Assembly: GCA_944989445.1 (NCBI GenBank)
Contig: CALYLW010000130.1
Location: 305,001-369,000 of the forward strand
Source of the DNA: Ampullaceana balthica
Taxonomy: Eukaryota > Mollusca > Gastropoda > Lymnaeidae
Length of the DNA: 64,000 nt
Direction: 5' to 3'
The notes under the pieces are model-generated. The model worked only from the letters and a program-made list of their open reading frames with translations, did no database searches and was not told the DNA's origin. Positions 11,551-23,137 of this stretch are shown piece after piece. A program made the position numbers and the translations under genes. The first letter of the stretch is position 1. Each line of letters starts with the position of its first letter.

Positions 11551-14028
11551 ATTTCGTTTGTAGACAGTTGATTGGTTTGGTTTGTAGACAGTTGAATGGT
11601 TTGGTTTGTAGACAGTTGAATGTTTGGTTTGCAGACATTTGAATGTTTCGTTTGTAGACAGTTGAATGGTTTGGTTTGTAGACAGTTGAATGTTTCGTTT
11701 GTAGACAGTTGAATGGTTTGGTTTGTAGACAGTTGAATGTTTCGTTTGTAGACAGCTTAATGTTTGGTTTGTAGACAGTTGAATGTTTGGTTTGTAGACA
11801 GTTGAATGTTTGGTTTGTAGACAGCTGAATGTTTGGTTTGTAGACAGTTGAAAGTTAGGTTGGTAGACAGTTGAATGTTTGGTTTGTAGACAGCTGAATT
11901 TTTGGTTTGTAGACAGTTGAATGTTTGGTTTGTAGACAGTTGAATGTTTGGTTTGTAGACAGCTGCATTTTTGGTTTGTAGACAGCTGAATGTTTGGTTT
12001 GTAGACAGCTGAATGTTTGGTTTGTAGACAGTTGACTGTTTGGTTTGTAGACAGTTGAATGTTTGGTTTGTAGACAGTTGAATGTTTGGTTTGTAGACAG
12101 TTGAAAGTTAGGTTTGTAGACAGTTGAATGTTTGGTTTGTAGACAGCTGAATGTTTGGTTTGTAGACATTTGAATGTTTCGTTTGTACACAGTTGAATGG
12201 TTTGGTTTGTAGACAGTTGAATGTTTCGTTTGTAGACAGTTGAATGGTTTGGTTTGTAGACAGTTGAATGTTTCGTTTGTAGACAGCTTAATGTTTGGTT
12301 TGTAGACAGTTGAATGTTTGGTTTGTAGACAGTTGAATGTTTGGTTTGTAGACAGCTGAATGTTTGGTTTGTAGACAGTTGAAAGTTAGGTTGGTAGACA
12401 GTTGAATGTTTGGTTTGTAGACAGCTGAATTTTTGGTTTGTAGACAGTTGAATGTTTGGTTTGTAGACAGTTGAATGTTTGGTTTGTAGACAGTTGAATG
12501 TTTGGTTTGTAGACAGTTGAATGTTTCGTTTGTAGACAGTTGAATAGTTTGGTTTGTAGACAGTTGAATGTTTGGTTTGTAGACAGTTGAAAGTTAGGTT
12601 GGTAGACAGTTGAATGTTTGGTTTGTAGACAGCTGAATTTTTGGTTTGTAGACAGTTGAATGTTTGGTTTGTAGACAGTTGAATGTTTGGTTTGTAGACA
12701 GCTGCATTTTTGGTTTGTAGACAGCTGAATGTTTGGTTTGTAGACAGCTGAATGTTTGGTTTGTAGACAGTTGAATGTTTGGTTTGTAGACAGTTGAATG
12801 TTTGGTTTGTAGACAGTTGAATGTTTGGTTTGTAGACAGTTGAAAGTTAGGTTTGTAGACAGTTGAATGTTTGGTTTGTAGACAGCTGAATGTTTGGTTT
12901 GTAGACATTTGAATGTTTCGTTTGTAGACAGTTGAATGGTTTGGTTTGTAGACAGTTGAATGTTTCGTTTGTAGACAGTTGAATGGTTTGGTTTGTAGAC
13001 AGTTGAATGTTTCGTTTGTAGACAGCTTATTGTTTGGTTTGTAGACAGTTGAATATTTGGTTTGTAGACAGTTGAATGTTTGGTTTGTAGACAGCTGAAT
13101 GTTTGGTTTGTAGACAGTTGAAAGTTAGGTTGGTAGACAGTTGAATGTTTGGTTTGTAGACAGCTGAATTTTTGGTTTGTAGACAGTTGAATGTTTGGTT
13201 TGTAGACAGTTGAATGTTTGGTTTGTAGACATTTGAATGTTTGGTTTGTAGACAGTTGAAAGTTAGGTTGGTAGACAGTTAAATGTTTGGTTTGTAGACA
13301 GCTGAATGTTTGGTTTGTAGACAGCTGAATGTTTGGTTTGTAGACAGTTGAATGTTTGGTTTGTAGACAGTTGAATGGTTGGTTTGTAGACAGTTGAATG
13401 TTTGGTTTGTAGACAGTTGAAAGTTAGGTTTGTAGACAGTTGAATGTTTGGTTTGTAGACAGCTGAATGTTTGGTTTGTAGACATTTGAATGTTTCGTTT
13501 GTATACAGTTGAATGGTTTGGTTTGTAGACAGTTGAATGTTTCGTTTGTAGACAGTTGAATGGTTTGGTTTGTAGACAGTTGAATGTTTCGTTTGTAGAC
13601 AGCTTAATGTTTGGTTTGTAGACAGTTGAATGTTTGGTTTGTAGACAGTTGAATGTTTGGTTTGTAGACAGCTGAATGTTTGGTTTGTAGACAGTTGAAA
13701 GTTAGGTTGGTAGACAGTTGAATGTTTGGTTTGTAGACAGCTGAATTTTTGGTTTGTAGACAGTTGAATGTTTGGTTTGTAGACAGTTGAATGTTTGGTT
13801 TGTAGACAGTTGAATGTTTGGTTTGTAGACAGTTGAATGTTTGGTTTGTATACAGTTGAATGTTTGGTTTGTAGACAGTTGAATGTTTGGTTTGTAGACA
13901 GTTGAATGTTTGGTTTGTAGACAGCTGAATGTTTGGTTTGTAGACAGTTGAAAGTTAGGTTGGTAGACAGTTGAATGTTTGGTTTGTAGACAGCTGAATA
14001 TTTGGTTTGTAGACAGTTGAATGTTTGG
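11551..14028. repeat. 23-bp minisatellite array with higher-order structure, 2.5 kb
   Basis: The core unit is TTTGGTTTGTAGACAGTTGA plus ATG; a 24-bp variant has GAATGGTTTGG. Marker variants recur together: TTTCGTTTGTAGACAGCTTA appears at about 11754, 12284, 13022 and 13598, followed each time by GTTAGGTTGGTAGACAG. The array is therefore built of larger blocks of roughly 530 to 740 bp duplicated as units. Minus-strand frames up to 280 codons read a 23-residue cycle (STNQTFNCLQTKHSTVYKPN). I regard them as by-products. Confidence 0.97.
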
Positions 14029-15836
14029 AGATGAAGCTTGGTATGTTTGTCAAACCAGAAAAGAGAAACTTGATGAACAAACTGGACGTTAGAGTTATTC
14101 CTCATGGTGCAAGCTGAACACGTACGTTAGACTTTTTGTTAGGCTCATAACAGCAACTGAAATGTTGATAAAAACTTTACATAAATCAGTGAGAAGTATA
14201 CGTTACAAAGGCTTCATCGTTTACCCAAAAGAAAAGAAAAGTATAAATGTTTTACCTATAAAGGTGAAAGCCATTTTATATCAGCTATATTCTATTATAT
14301 ATATCGCCTTCTATTTAATCATTTTAAATATCATCATCTTAACGTGGAAAGAAGTATCTTAAGAAAACAAGACAGCCCCCCCCCTCCTTTTGTTCCCTAA
14401 ATTTAAACCCATTTCTTGAATCATTCTTATGTGCCAGCTCTAACACGATAGCTTAACTAACGAATGAGGAAAAAGGATCAGCCATGAAGCCTCGTTGTCA
14501 CCCTCAATGAAATTAGGTCATCTTCTTCTTGAAATCTCCCAAAAGTTATTTTCTTTTTCCTTTGCTCGTATTTCACTGTCCCCGGCCCTTCCTCTTCTAG
14601 CCTCTAATTTGTCAACCCCTTGCTCGATGTGGAGGGCTACAATTACTCACCCGGTCATTTGACTTGGTCACTGACTGGACCATTGGTTTTCCTGTCACAT
14701 TTGCCTCATCAGTTCTACGTCACCACTGGGAGCGTCAACGTCCTGACTTGCAATCTTGAGTATAAAATAAAATCCAATATGTCACGTGATCAACTTATAT
14801 AATCGATAGCACATGCAACTTATGAAAAAGAAAGGAAGAGTTGGAAATATAAAATAAATTTATAGTCTATGTATTTTGTTATTTTTTATAAAATTTCTCT
14901 AAAAATGAATGAGGTATAATTAAAACAACTGTTAATATTTAAATGACATGAATTGTTTTGTATAAATAATTATGTAACATCTTTATTCCCAAGCTGTATT
15001 AAAATATGAACGATATTCCCTTAAATTACCGATCTATTTGGCGCTGTTTATATTTTTTTGTGTTTTTTCTCTCTTTATTTTCTTGTTATTTTATTATTTT
15101 TTTGTAATATATTTTTATCGTTATTTAATAAGTTCTCCAAACATCCATCCATATTTTCCCGCCTCACAGATATCTGTCAGGACTATTTGTTCAGCGCAAT
15201 CGTTTTATCGAGTCTCACATCTGCAAACCTTAACTGGCTGTTCTGATAGTGGTTTTTTTTTCTCCTTGCACTTTTTCCCGAGAAAATAATTTTATCATTA
15301 AAAAAAACGTATACAAACGTACAATGCAAAGAATTTTACTGTTGAAGAAATAAAAATACGTCTTAGGTAAAACTTTTTTATCTTTGCATATGGCAAAACT
15401 TTATTTACACAATTTATTTTTTAAATAAAAAAACAAACAAAAGAAATAACATAACCAATTGCATTGAGCAAAAGTTTTAATATTAAGAAAAATAAACCTG
15501 AAGTAAAAGCAATTTTTAAAAAAAACATTTGCGTGCATTAAGAATAATTTTTCATTGTTTAAAAACAAAAATAATTTTACAATTTTGTTTTTTCCGATGT
15601 CCATATTACTGCTGTTCATTTTGTTTAGAATTATTTATAAAATACTGTCAGCAAATTATCTGTCAAAACTAAACCATAACGACATAACGACATCCAACTT
15701 TTCAACTTTATCATTCTCATTTAAATCACAGCAATTTTACATTAATTAATATTTCCCAAATTGGTTTGAAATCTAAATTAAAATTGGTATATTTCCACTA
15801 CTTTGTGCATACAGGAAAACGTTAAGTAAGTTTCTT
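14029..15836. other. AT-rich non-coding stretch
   Basis: Homopolymer runs, long A/T stretches and short frames without motifs. No repeat array, element end or gene recognised. Confidence 0.5.
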
Positions 15837-15928
15837 TATATCCAAACAATGTCATTAAATGAACTGAGCATTCATGTTGTCTATATCCAAACAATGTCAT
15901 TAAATGAACTGAGCATTCATGTTGTCTA
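15837..15928. repeat. 45-bp tandem duplication
   Basis: Two near-perfect copies of a 45-bp unit containing TCCAAACAATGTCATTAAAT. Confidence 0.9.
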
Positions 15929-15954
15929 TTCAAAACCGAATGTTGAAGCTACAC

Positions 15955-16898
15955 AGCAACTGACATTCTAGCTAACCATTGACATGCAAACTGAAAATGA
16001 CACGCAGACAAATCACATGCTAACTGACCACTAAAATATGAACTGACCATTGACATGCAGACAAATCACATGCTAACTGACCACTAAAATATGAACTGAC
16101 CATTGACATGCAGACAAATCACATGCTAACTGACCACTAAAATATGAACTGACCATTGACATGCAGACAAATCACATGCTAACTGACCACTAAAATATGA
16201 ACTGACCATTGACATGCTTCCTGACCACCGACAATCTAATAAGATGCTAACAGACAACTACCCTGTTAAATAACAACTGACATTCTAATTGACCGCCAAC
16301 ACGCCAATTGACCACTGACATTCTAATTGACCGCCAACACGCCAACTGACCACTGACATTCTAATTGACCGCCAACCCGCTGACTGACCACTGACATACT
16401 AACTCATCGCCAACACGCCAACTGACCACTGACATTGTAACTGACCGCCAACATGCTGACTGACCACTGACATACTAACTCATCGCCAACATGCCAACTG
16501 ACCACTGACATTGTAACTGACCGCCAACATGCTGACTGACCACTGACATACTAACTCATCGCCAACATGCCAACTGACCACTGACATTGTAACTGACCGC
16601 CAACATGCTGACTGACCACTGACATACTAACTCATCGCCAACATGCCAACTGACCACTGACATTGTAACTGACCGCCAACATGCTGACTGACCACTGACA
16701 TACTAACTCACCGCCAACACGCCAACTGACCACTGACATTGTAACTGACCGCCAACGCGCTGACTTACCACTGACATACTAACTCACCGCCAACACACCA
16801 ACTGACCACTGACATTGTAACTGACCGCCAACACGCCAACTGACCACTGACATTCTAATTGACCGCCAACATCCTGACTGACCACTGACATACTAACT
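15955..16898. repeat. Tandem array built from a 19-bp sub-unit (53-bp and 76-bp higher-order units)
   Basis: The left part repeats a 53-bp unit about four times (two 19-mers and a 15-bp piece, GACAAATCACATGCT). The right part repeats a 76-bp unit made of four related 19-mers: AACTGACCACTGACATTGT, AACTGACCGCCAACATGCT, GACTGACCACTGACATACT and AACTCATCGCCAACATGCC. Confidence 0.93.
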
Positions 16899-17577
16899 TA
16901 GGTTACTGTGAGTGTTTCTTAAAGCAAAAAATAGAAACGTATTTTTTTTAATAATAATTAGTGAGCTATTCCAATTTGTCAAATTTCTACATTGTAGATA
17001 CTGAAGAAAATATAACAACCTTTTTCTTGTTTCTATTACAAATAAAATTTGAATCCAAATGGGATCCTGGCTGCTAGAGCTAAAAGTGATTTTTTAACAA
17101 GTTTTAAGCAAATTGGTTTATAGAAAAGAACCTGTTTCGTAAGTAATTATTATACAATGTATAGTTTATCAGTCGTCTCACTAAGTGGGAAAGTGAATAA
17201 CTTTTATGTAGTTGTGCCTGTTTTTCGTAATTCTCCGGCAAAACTTTCATTAACGGAGTCAAGTGCTTATACGTTTGAGAACTACTGTTCATTCCAGACC
17301 CTCTCCACTACGTCCCCCACCCTTTCCCGACAGAGCTGTACGTAATCTCGCCAAGAGCCATCTAACGCTGGAGATTACCGCCAAATGTACTGATACGATT
17401 TCTGATTGGATCCTTCTTGTTTCCCGTCCTTACATCCCATTGGCAGTTGCTAAGGAAGCCGTAGTCTCGACTGCATTGAGAGACGTTTCAATTTTGTGGT
17501 TGTCAACGTCAACAGGATCAGACTTCTCTCGAATCCTCTTAGAGCGACCACACATCCGGGTCATTCAAACACACGCA
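16899..17577. other. Non-coding stretch, nothing firm
   Basis: Contains a 113-codon frame (17263-17604) that runs into the next array. It has no recognisable domain or splice context. Confidence 0.4.
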
Positions 17578-18170
17578 TTGAGATCTATTGTCTGCTTCCA
17601 CTGAGATCTATTGTCTGCTTCCATTGAGAACTATTGTCTGCTTCCACTGAGATCTATTGTCTGCTTCCAATGAGATCTATTGTCTGCTTCTAATGAGATC
17701 TATTGTCTGCTTCCATTGAGAACAATTGTCTGCTTCCACTGAGATCTATTGTCTGCTTCCACTGAGATCTGTTGTCTGCTTCCACTGAGATCTATTGTCT
17801 GCTTCCACTAAGATCTATCGTCTGCTTCTACTGAGATCTATTGTCTGCTTCCATTGAGAACTAGTGTCTGATTCTACTGAGATCTATTGTGTGCTTCCAC
17901 TGAGATCTATTGTCTGCTTATACTGAGATCTATTGTCTGCTTCCACTGAGATCTATTGTCTGCTTCCACTGAGATCTATTGTCTGCTTTGATTGAAATAT
18001 ATTTACGCTTCCAATTAGATTTATTGTCTGCTTCCACTGATATCTATTGTCTGCTTCCACTGATATCTATTGTCTGCTTCCACTGATATCTATTGTCTGC
18101 TTCCACTGAGATCTATTGTCTGCTTTGATTGAATTATATTTACTCTTCCAATTAGATCTAATATCTGCTG
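17578..18170. repeat. 23-bp minisatellite array, about 25 copies
   Basis: The unit contains TGAGATCTATTGTCTGCTTC. Two divergent interruptions (TTGATTGAAATATATTTACGC and TTGATTGAATTATATTTACTC, each split here from its AATTAGAT continuation) show that a longer block was duplicated. Confidence 0.93.
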
Positions 18171-19668
18171 AAACCTTTTCTTGGCCTAGGGACAATGCCA
18201 AAAATAAAGTGTCGTCAAATATGCAGACGTCGCTGCTCTTACAAAAAACTATTCACTGCGTTTTTTCCTAAAAAGGTTTTAAATGAATTTTCGACATTTC
18301 CTTATTTGAATTTTTGTGTTTCATTGACAAGTTAAATGAAATGTATTTACATGTTATAACTTAAAAAGCACAGTTTTATAAAATCCCAACAAAGCTACCT
18401 AAATGTGTGTGTCATCAAGAAGTAACAATATAATCACAACCATTCTTATCACCTAAGTGATATGATGCGATGTGACAAAATCTCGACTACCACAAACCTT
18501 TTCTGCTCCTGTGTGAAATCAAGTTATCTAAATGTGCTCACCAATTCCAAAACTACGATTCCTTCTGCCTTCCTCTCCCCTAGGAACTGGCCTAGCCTCA
18601 ATCCATTTTCCCTGTATCTGTCAAAGCCATTCGGTCCAATATGCACTGTTCCCTGTGATGTCTCGTCTTTTAGCCTCTTCAATGTAACCCCCTTATAGAG
18701 GTTGTATCAAGAAGTGAAAGGAATACAGTGAGAGATAACTCTAGAAGGTGTAATATTCAAGTCCTTACCATAACGCTAACCATGGGAAACCCCCAAGTCT
18801 AATTTTAGGAAGAAAAAAAATATTCTTTTATAAAATAATTTTTTGAGTTACTTTAATGTTTGTTAATGTGTATATAATTTTGTAATTTAAATTAGAGAAG
18901 CGTGTGTCGACGAATGATGATATGGGTTCAAGAATGCAATATGGTAAGGAAGAAAGTAAATCATTGAACAACTGCTTGAGGAAATCTGGAAGCATAAAGA
19001 TAATGATCGGATTTTAATTGTCGATGTTTGGAACTTAAATGGAATTATATAGAAATGTTACTTAACCACTGTGTGTTTGTTCTGCTGACTTGCTTTTTTC
19101 TATAAATTAAATTATTTATGTATGCAACAAACGAATAAAACTTAACTGTTGAAACCCATGTGAGCGAAAATGTAATTGATGCCCCATGACTACATAATCG
19201 CAACCCCACGAATGTTGCGAGCCTACAGAAATGATACAGTTATTTAATATCAAAACAATATCATCTTCAGTATTTTGTTGTAGTGTATTTCGAAGCTCCT
19301 TTTATAGCTTAGCGCTTATCTTTTTTTTTCAAACGAATATGTCAATGGTGCACGCATTAGCATCTCTGCATTTACATAAATAATTGTAGTTGAAAATAAG
19401 TTTAAATTCTAATTGACAAAATTTAATATCTATGGATACGAATAAAATGGAGGGGTTCTTATAAAAACTCAATAAATGTTTTCTTTTTTGAATTGCAATA
19501 AATACAAACTCGTGACAATGAATGATAATGAAAAGCAGGAATAAATACAAGAGCTTAAGATCTATGTTTAAATCAATTCCAACTAAAGCTATGTACCTGG
19601 ATGTCATCATCCATTCGATCACGTCTTTCCACCCAGTTGGATATCATCTTATCCAATCATCCACGCTT
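18171..19668. other. Non-coding stretch
   Basis: AT-rich sequence with short motif-free frames (for example 18462-18698). No gene or element recognised. Confidence 0.45.
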
Positions 19669-20052
19669 CCATCCATCAATGACTCAGTCCGTCCATCCAT
19701 CACTGACTCAGTCTGTCCATCCATCACTGACTCAGTCCGTCCATCCATCACTGACTCAGTCCGTCCATCCATCACTGACTCAGTCTATCCATCCATCGCT
19801 GACTCAGTATATCCATCCATCACTGACTCAGTCCGTCCATCCATCACTGACTCAGTCCGTCCATCCATCACTGACTCAGTCCGTCCATCCATCACTGACT
19901 CAGTCCGTCCATCTATCACTGACTCAGTCCGTCCATCCATCACTGACTCAGTCTATCCATCCATCACTGACTCAGTCCGTCCATCCATCACTGACTCAGT
20001 CCGTCCATCCATCACTGACTCAGTCCGTCCATCCATCACTGACTCAGTGCGT
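19669..20052. repeat. 24-bp tandem array, 16 copies, each with TGACTCA
   Basis: The unit is CCATCCATCACTGACTCAGT plus CCGT. Each of the 16 copies holds TGACTCA, the AP-1 (Fos/Jun-type bZIP) consensus, in most copies inside the 11-bp near-palindrome ACTGACTCAGT. The 24-bp period keeps two plus frames open (up to 252 codons, SITDSVRP cycle), which I treat as incidental. Confidence 0.93.
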
Positions 20053-20929
20053 CAATACACTTATTCATCCATCCATCTACCCATACACCCGAGTGTCCAT
20101 GTATCCATCACTGACACTCGCACGCGACCAATGTCATTCTCAGAGACCTTTGATTTTGATTTCCTTTCGTTTCCTCTCCCCCCCCCCACCCTCAACTCCA
20201 CGTTCTCTTTTTCATCCCATATCCACCGTCTTCTCTTTTCACGGGCAACGCAATTTAAACCGGACCATATAAATCAATAAACCACCCAATATTATTAAAA
20301 AAAAGTTATACTGCTACCGGTCGATGCAAAGTGAGAAAACCTGGAGGGACCCAAGTTATTGCAGTTTAAATGAATGTCCCGATATAGCAAGTCTGCTTGG
20401 CCCAAACTCCAATGTTTGTATCTGAAAGTAATGTGGAGTTACTCTCGAGAAATTACTTTACGTCATCAAAATGCTTGTCACGTGATAGTCCTAACTTTTA
20501 CAAAATAATTTTAAAATATGTGTTTATTTATATTTTTGTGTGTTGGGTTTGCCCCCAAAGTAGGACAAGAAAATCAAATGACGAGAATATGATTTGTTCA
20601 GCTGTCGTTCTTAGCATAAGTATTGTAGCTATGTTACGGTTTATAATGTTTATGCGCTGTGAGCTATTTAATATCTTAATTGTTATTATTTTATATTATT
20701 TTAATTTTTCAGACTTTAAAGTATCAAATATTGTTTACTATAAATGTATACCATACAAAACGTCTAGCTTTGGTCTTAAAGTTTTATTTGTAAATTGTTT
20801 TTTTTTAATTTTACCAACTACTTACTTCATTTGCTATTTCGTTTTCATGAACTAGCTACCACGAAAAAACACATTTTTTTTTAATTTGACAAAATTAATA
20901 GGGTTTTTAAACTGAAAATAGATCGTGTC
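20053..20929. other. Non-coding stretch
   Basis: Contains an AT-rich 152-codon frame (20397-20855) dominated by Phe, Ile, Tyr and Asn codons, as expected from base composition. No domain seen. Confidence 0.4.
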
Positions 20930-20937
20930 ACCTATAC

Positions 20938-21103
20938 AAGTGCATCTGAAAGTGGTGGTCCGCGGACCGGTGCCGGTCCGCAGAAGTTACCAAGAAAAGA
21001 CATTTCACTATCACTTCAGTACAAGGAAAATACTTTACCGGTCCCTGGTGCAATGGAAAAAATTCCTGCCGGTCCGCAATACTAAAAAGTTTGAGAAACA
21101 CTG
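20938..21103 (+). mobile_element. 166-bp hAT-type MITE with perfect 8-bp target duplication
   Basis: The element is flanked by ACCTATAC at 20930-20937 and again at 21104-21111, the 8-bp duplication typical of hAT transposons. Its ends pair as AAGTGCATCTGAAA and (reverse complement of the right end) CAGTGTTTCTCAAA, sharing AGTG..TCT.AAA. Just inside are GC-rich GGTCCGCGGACCGGTGCCGG and CTGCCGGTCCGC, a layout common to short hAT derivatives in animals. It encodes nothing, so it depended on a transposase in trans. Confidence 0.8.
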
Positions 21104-21111
21104 ACCTATAC

Positions 21112-22201
21112 TACATATCTGAAACATACACAACGTCGTCATCTGAACAAATCAAAGAGATTTAAAAATGGTCCCCAATTTTGTTCTTAGTTTACTAGCG
21201 CCGACTCTTTCGTTAATTAAAAAAAAATTAACAAATATCTAATACTTTTGAATGGCTTACTTAAATGCAAAGTAAAAAGATACGATTAAAATTAGAATTT
21301 GTTGCCGTTACCATCATAGTTCAAGTCATTTCTAATCGGACATCTCACATCTTTTCACACTTTGCATGCGCACTATGATGTGGTGCTCTCCCTTGCTGTT
21401 TCGTCATAAATGTGCTGGATCACCCACACGCTATTAAAAGACACTATTTAGTTCCGATGATCAAAGAAGCAAAGGGTCTAGGGAGTGAACAACTCTGACT
21501 ATACACGCATCACGTAAATTTGTTCTAAACTAGTCTAAGAAAGCAACACGTTTTAATAATATGGCGAATAAATTATTATCTTAAGTGAAGCTGACACATT
21601 CACTAAAAAGAAGGTAAAAAGAAAACACATAGCACAACTTTTTGGCCTAGTTTATTCTATTGAGAGCAACAAAAACAAACATTTTAATTTCACCAGATTA
21701 TTATGGGGCTTGTCATTTCTAAAACCGGAATACGTCATAGCTCAGTGAGTAATGTTATATTTTTAGATTACATTATAGCCGAACAATGTTTTGAAACATA
21801 AATACAGTCGAATCACTAAGTTCTCAAAATTGTTAGCATAGTAAAATTACGAAATTGTTTTTCATTTTTCAAGTACAATAAGCTGTATTGAACTAAAGAA
21901 GAATTAACAAATAGCTGATAAGATACTTCCTTCTCAATATACATACATTTACAAATTGACTCGTATCTTTTATTAAATTTTTATGAAATTCGTCCCCCAA
22001 AAAGACCCGTATATTTCTATTAATAGTTTTCCGCCATATTATGAAAAGGTCTATATGCTGGTAATTTTATAAAATCCAAATAGCCTAACGTTGAAAGCTT
22101 AAATACCGACTATTGAAATGATATCGATGTACATTAAATTGAGGGAGGGGCCGAGATTGTGGACGCTGGCTTTTTCTGTTAAAACTGATTGTCAACTTAA
22201 T
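21112..22201. other. Non-coding stretch
   Basis: No gene, array or element end recognised. Confidence 0.45.
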
Positions 22202-22583
22202 GAGATCTTATCAACACTCAGGTAACATCTTATCAACACACAGGTAAGATCTTATCAACACACAGGTAACATCTTATCAACACACAGGTGAGATCTTATC
22301 AACACACAGGTGAGATCTTATCAACACTCAGGTAAGATCTTATCAACACTCAGGTAAGATCTTATCAACACACAGGTGAGATCTTATCAACACTCAGGTA
22401 AGATCTTATCAACACTCAGGTAAGATCTTATCAACACTCAGGTAAGATCGTATTAACACACAGGTGAGATCTTATCAACACACAGGTGAGATCTTATCAA
22501 CACACAGGTAAGATCTTATCAACACACAGGTAAGATCTTATCAACACACAGTTGAGATCTTATCAACACTCAGGTAAGATCTT
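22202..22583. repeat. 22-bp tandem array, 17 copies, repeating a splice-donor consensus
   Basis: The unit is GATCTTATCAACACACAGGT plus AA or GA. At the junction of units 14 of 17 copies read CAGGTAAG or CAGGTGAG, a full metazoan 5' splice-site consensus; two read CAGGTAAC and one CAGTTGAG. Each copy also has CTTATC (a GATA site on the other strand). Confidence 0.92.
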
Positions 22584-22905
22584 TCACGAACAAAACTTAT
22601 CCTAACACACAATCACGTCTAAACCTCTCCCCCATTCCCCCACCTCCTCGTCTTATGAGATGTCTTCATGACCTGTGGGGGGTGACCGGGGCAGTGAGAA
22701 GGACTTGGCAGTACGGATAGATTACGAGACGGCACGCAATACTCTAATGCGTAGAGGTTGTTTCCCTTTTTCTCACTCCCTTTCTTCTGGTACAGACTAG
22801 AAAAGAGGGAAAGAATAATTAAAGGGACGTCACGCATGTGAACGATAGGGGACGTAAATGAAGAAATGCCAATAGTCTTGAAACCGTATAATATGAAAAG
22901 GGCAC

Positions 22906-23137
22906 GAAAGACACAGGGAAATGTCTCGTCGTTTGATATGAAAGACACAGGGAAATGTCTCGTCGTTTGATATGAAAGACACCGGGACATGTCTCGTCGT
23001 TTGATCTAAAAGACACAGGGAAATGTCTCGTCATTTGATATGAAAGACACAGGGAAATGTCTCGTCGTTTGATATGAAAGACACAGGGAAATGTTTCGTC
23101 GTTTAATATGAAAGACACAGGGAAATGTCTCGTCGTT
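22906..23137. repeat. 34-bp tandem array, about 7 copies
   Basis: The unit contains GACACAGGGAAATGTCTCGT and CGTTTGATATGAAA. Overlapping minus frames through it (SYQTTRHFPVSF cycle) have no other domain. Confidence 0.92.

Noticed and set aside
19522..20280. 252-codon frame with SITDSVRP repeats
   Set aside because: A second frame is open over the same array and the non-repeat ends have no recognisable sequence.
20397..20855. 152-codon frame
   Set aside because: Composition (Phe, Ile, Tyr, Asn) is what AT-rich random sequence gives; no motif.
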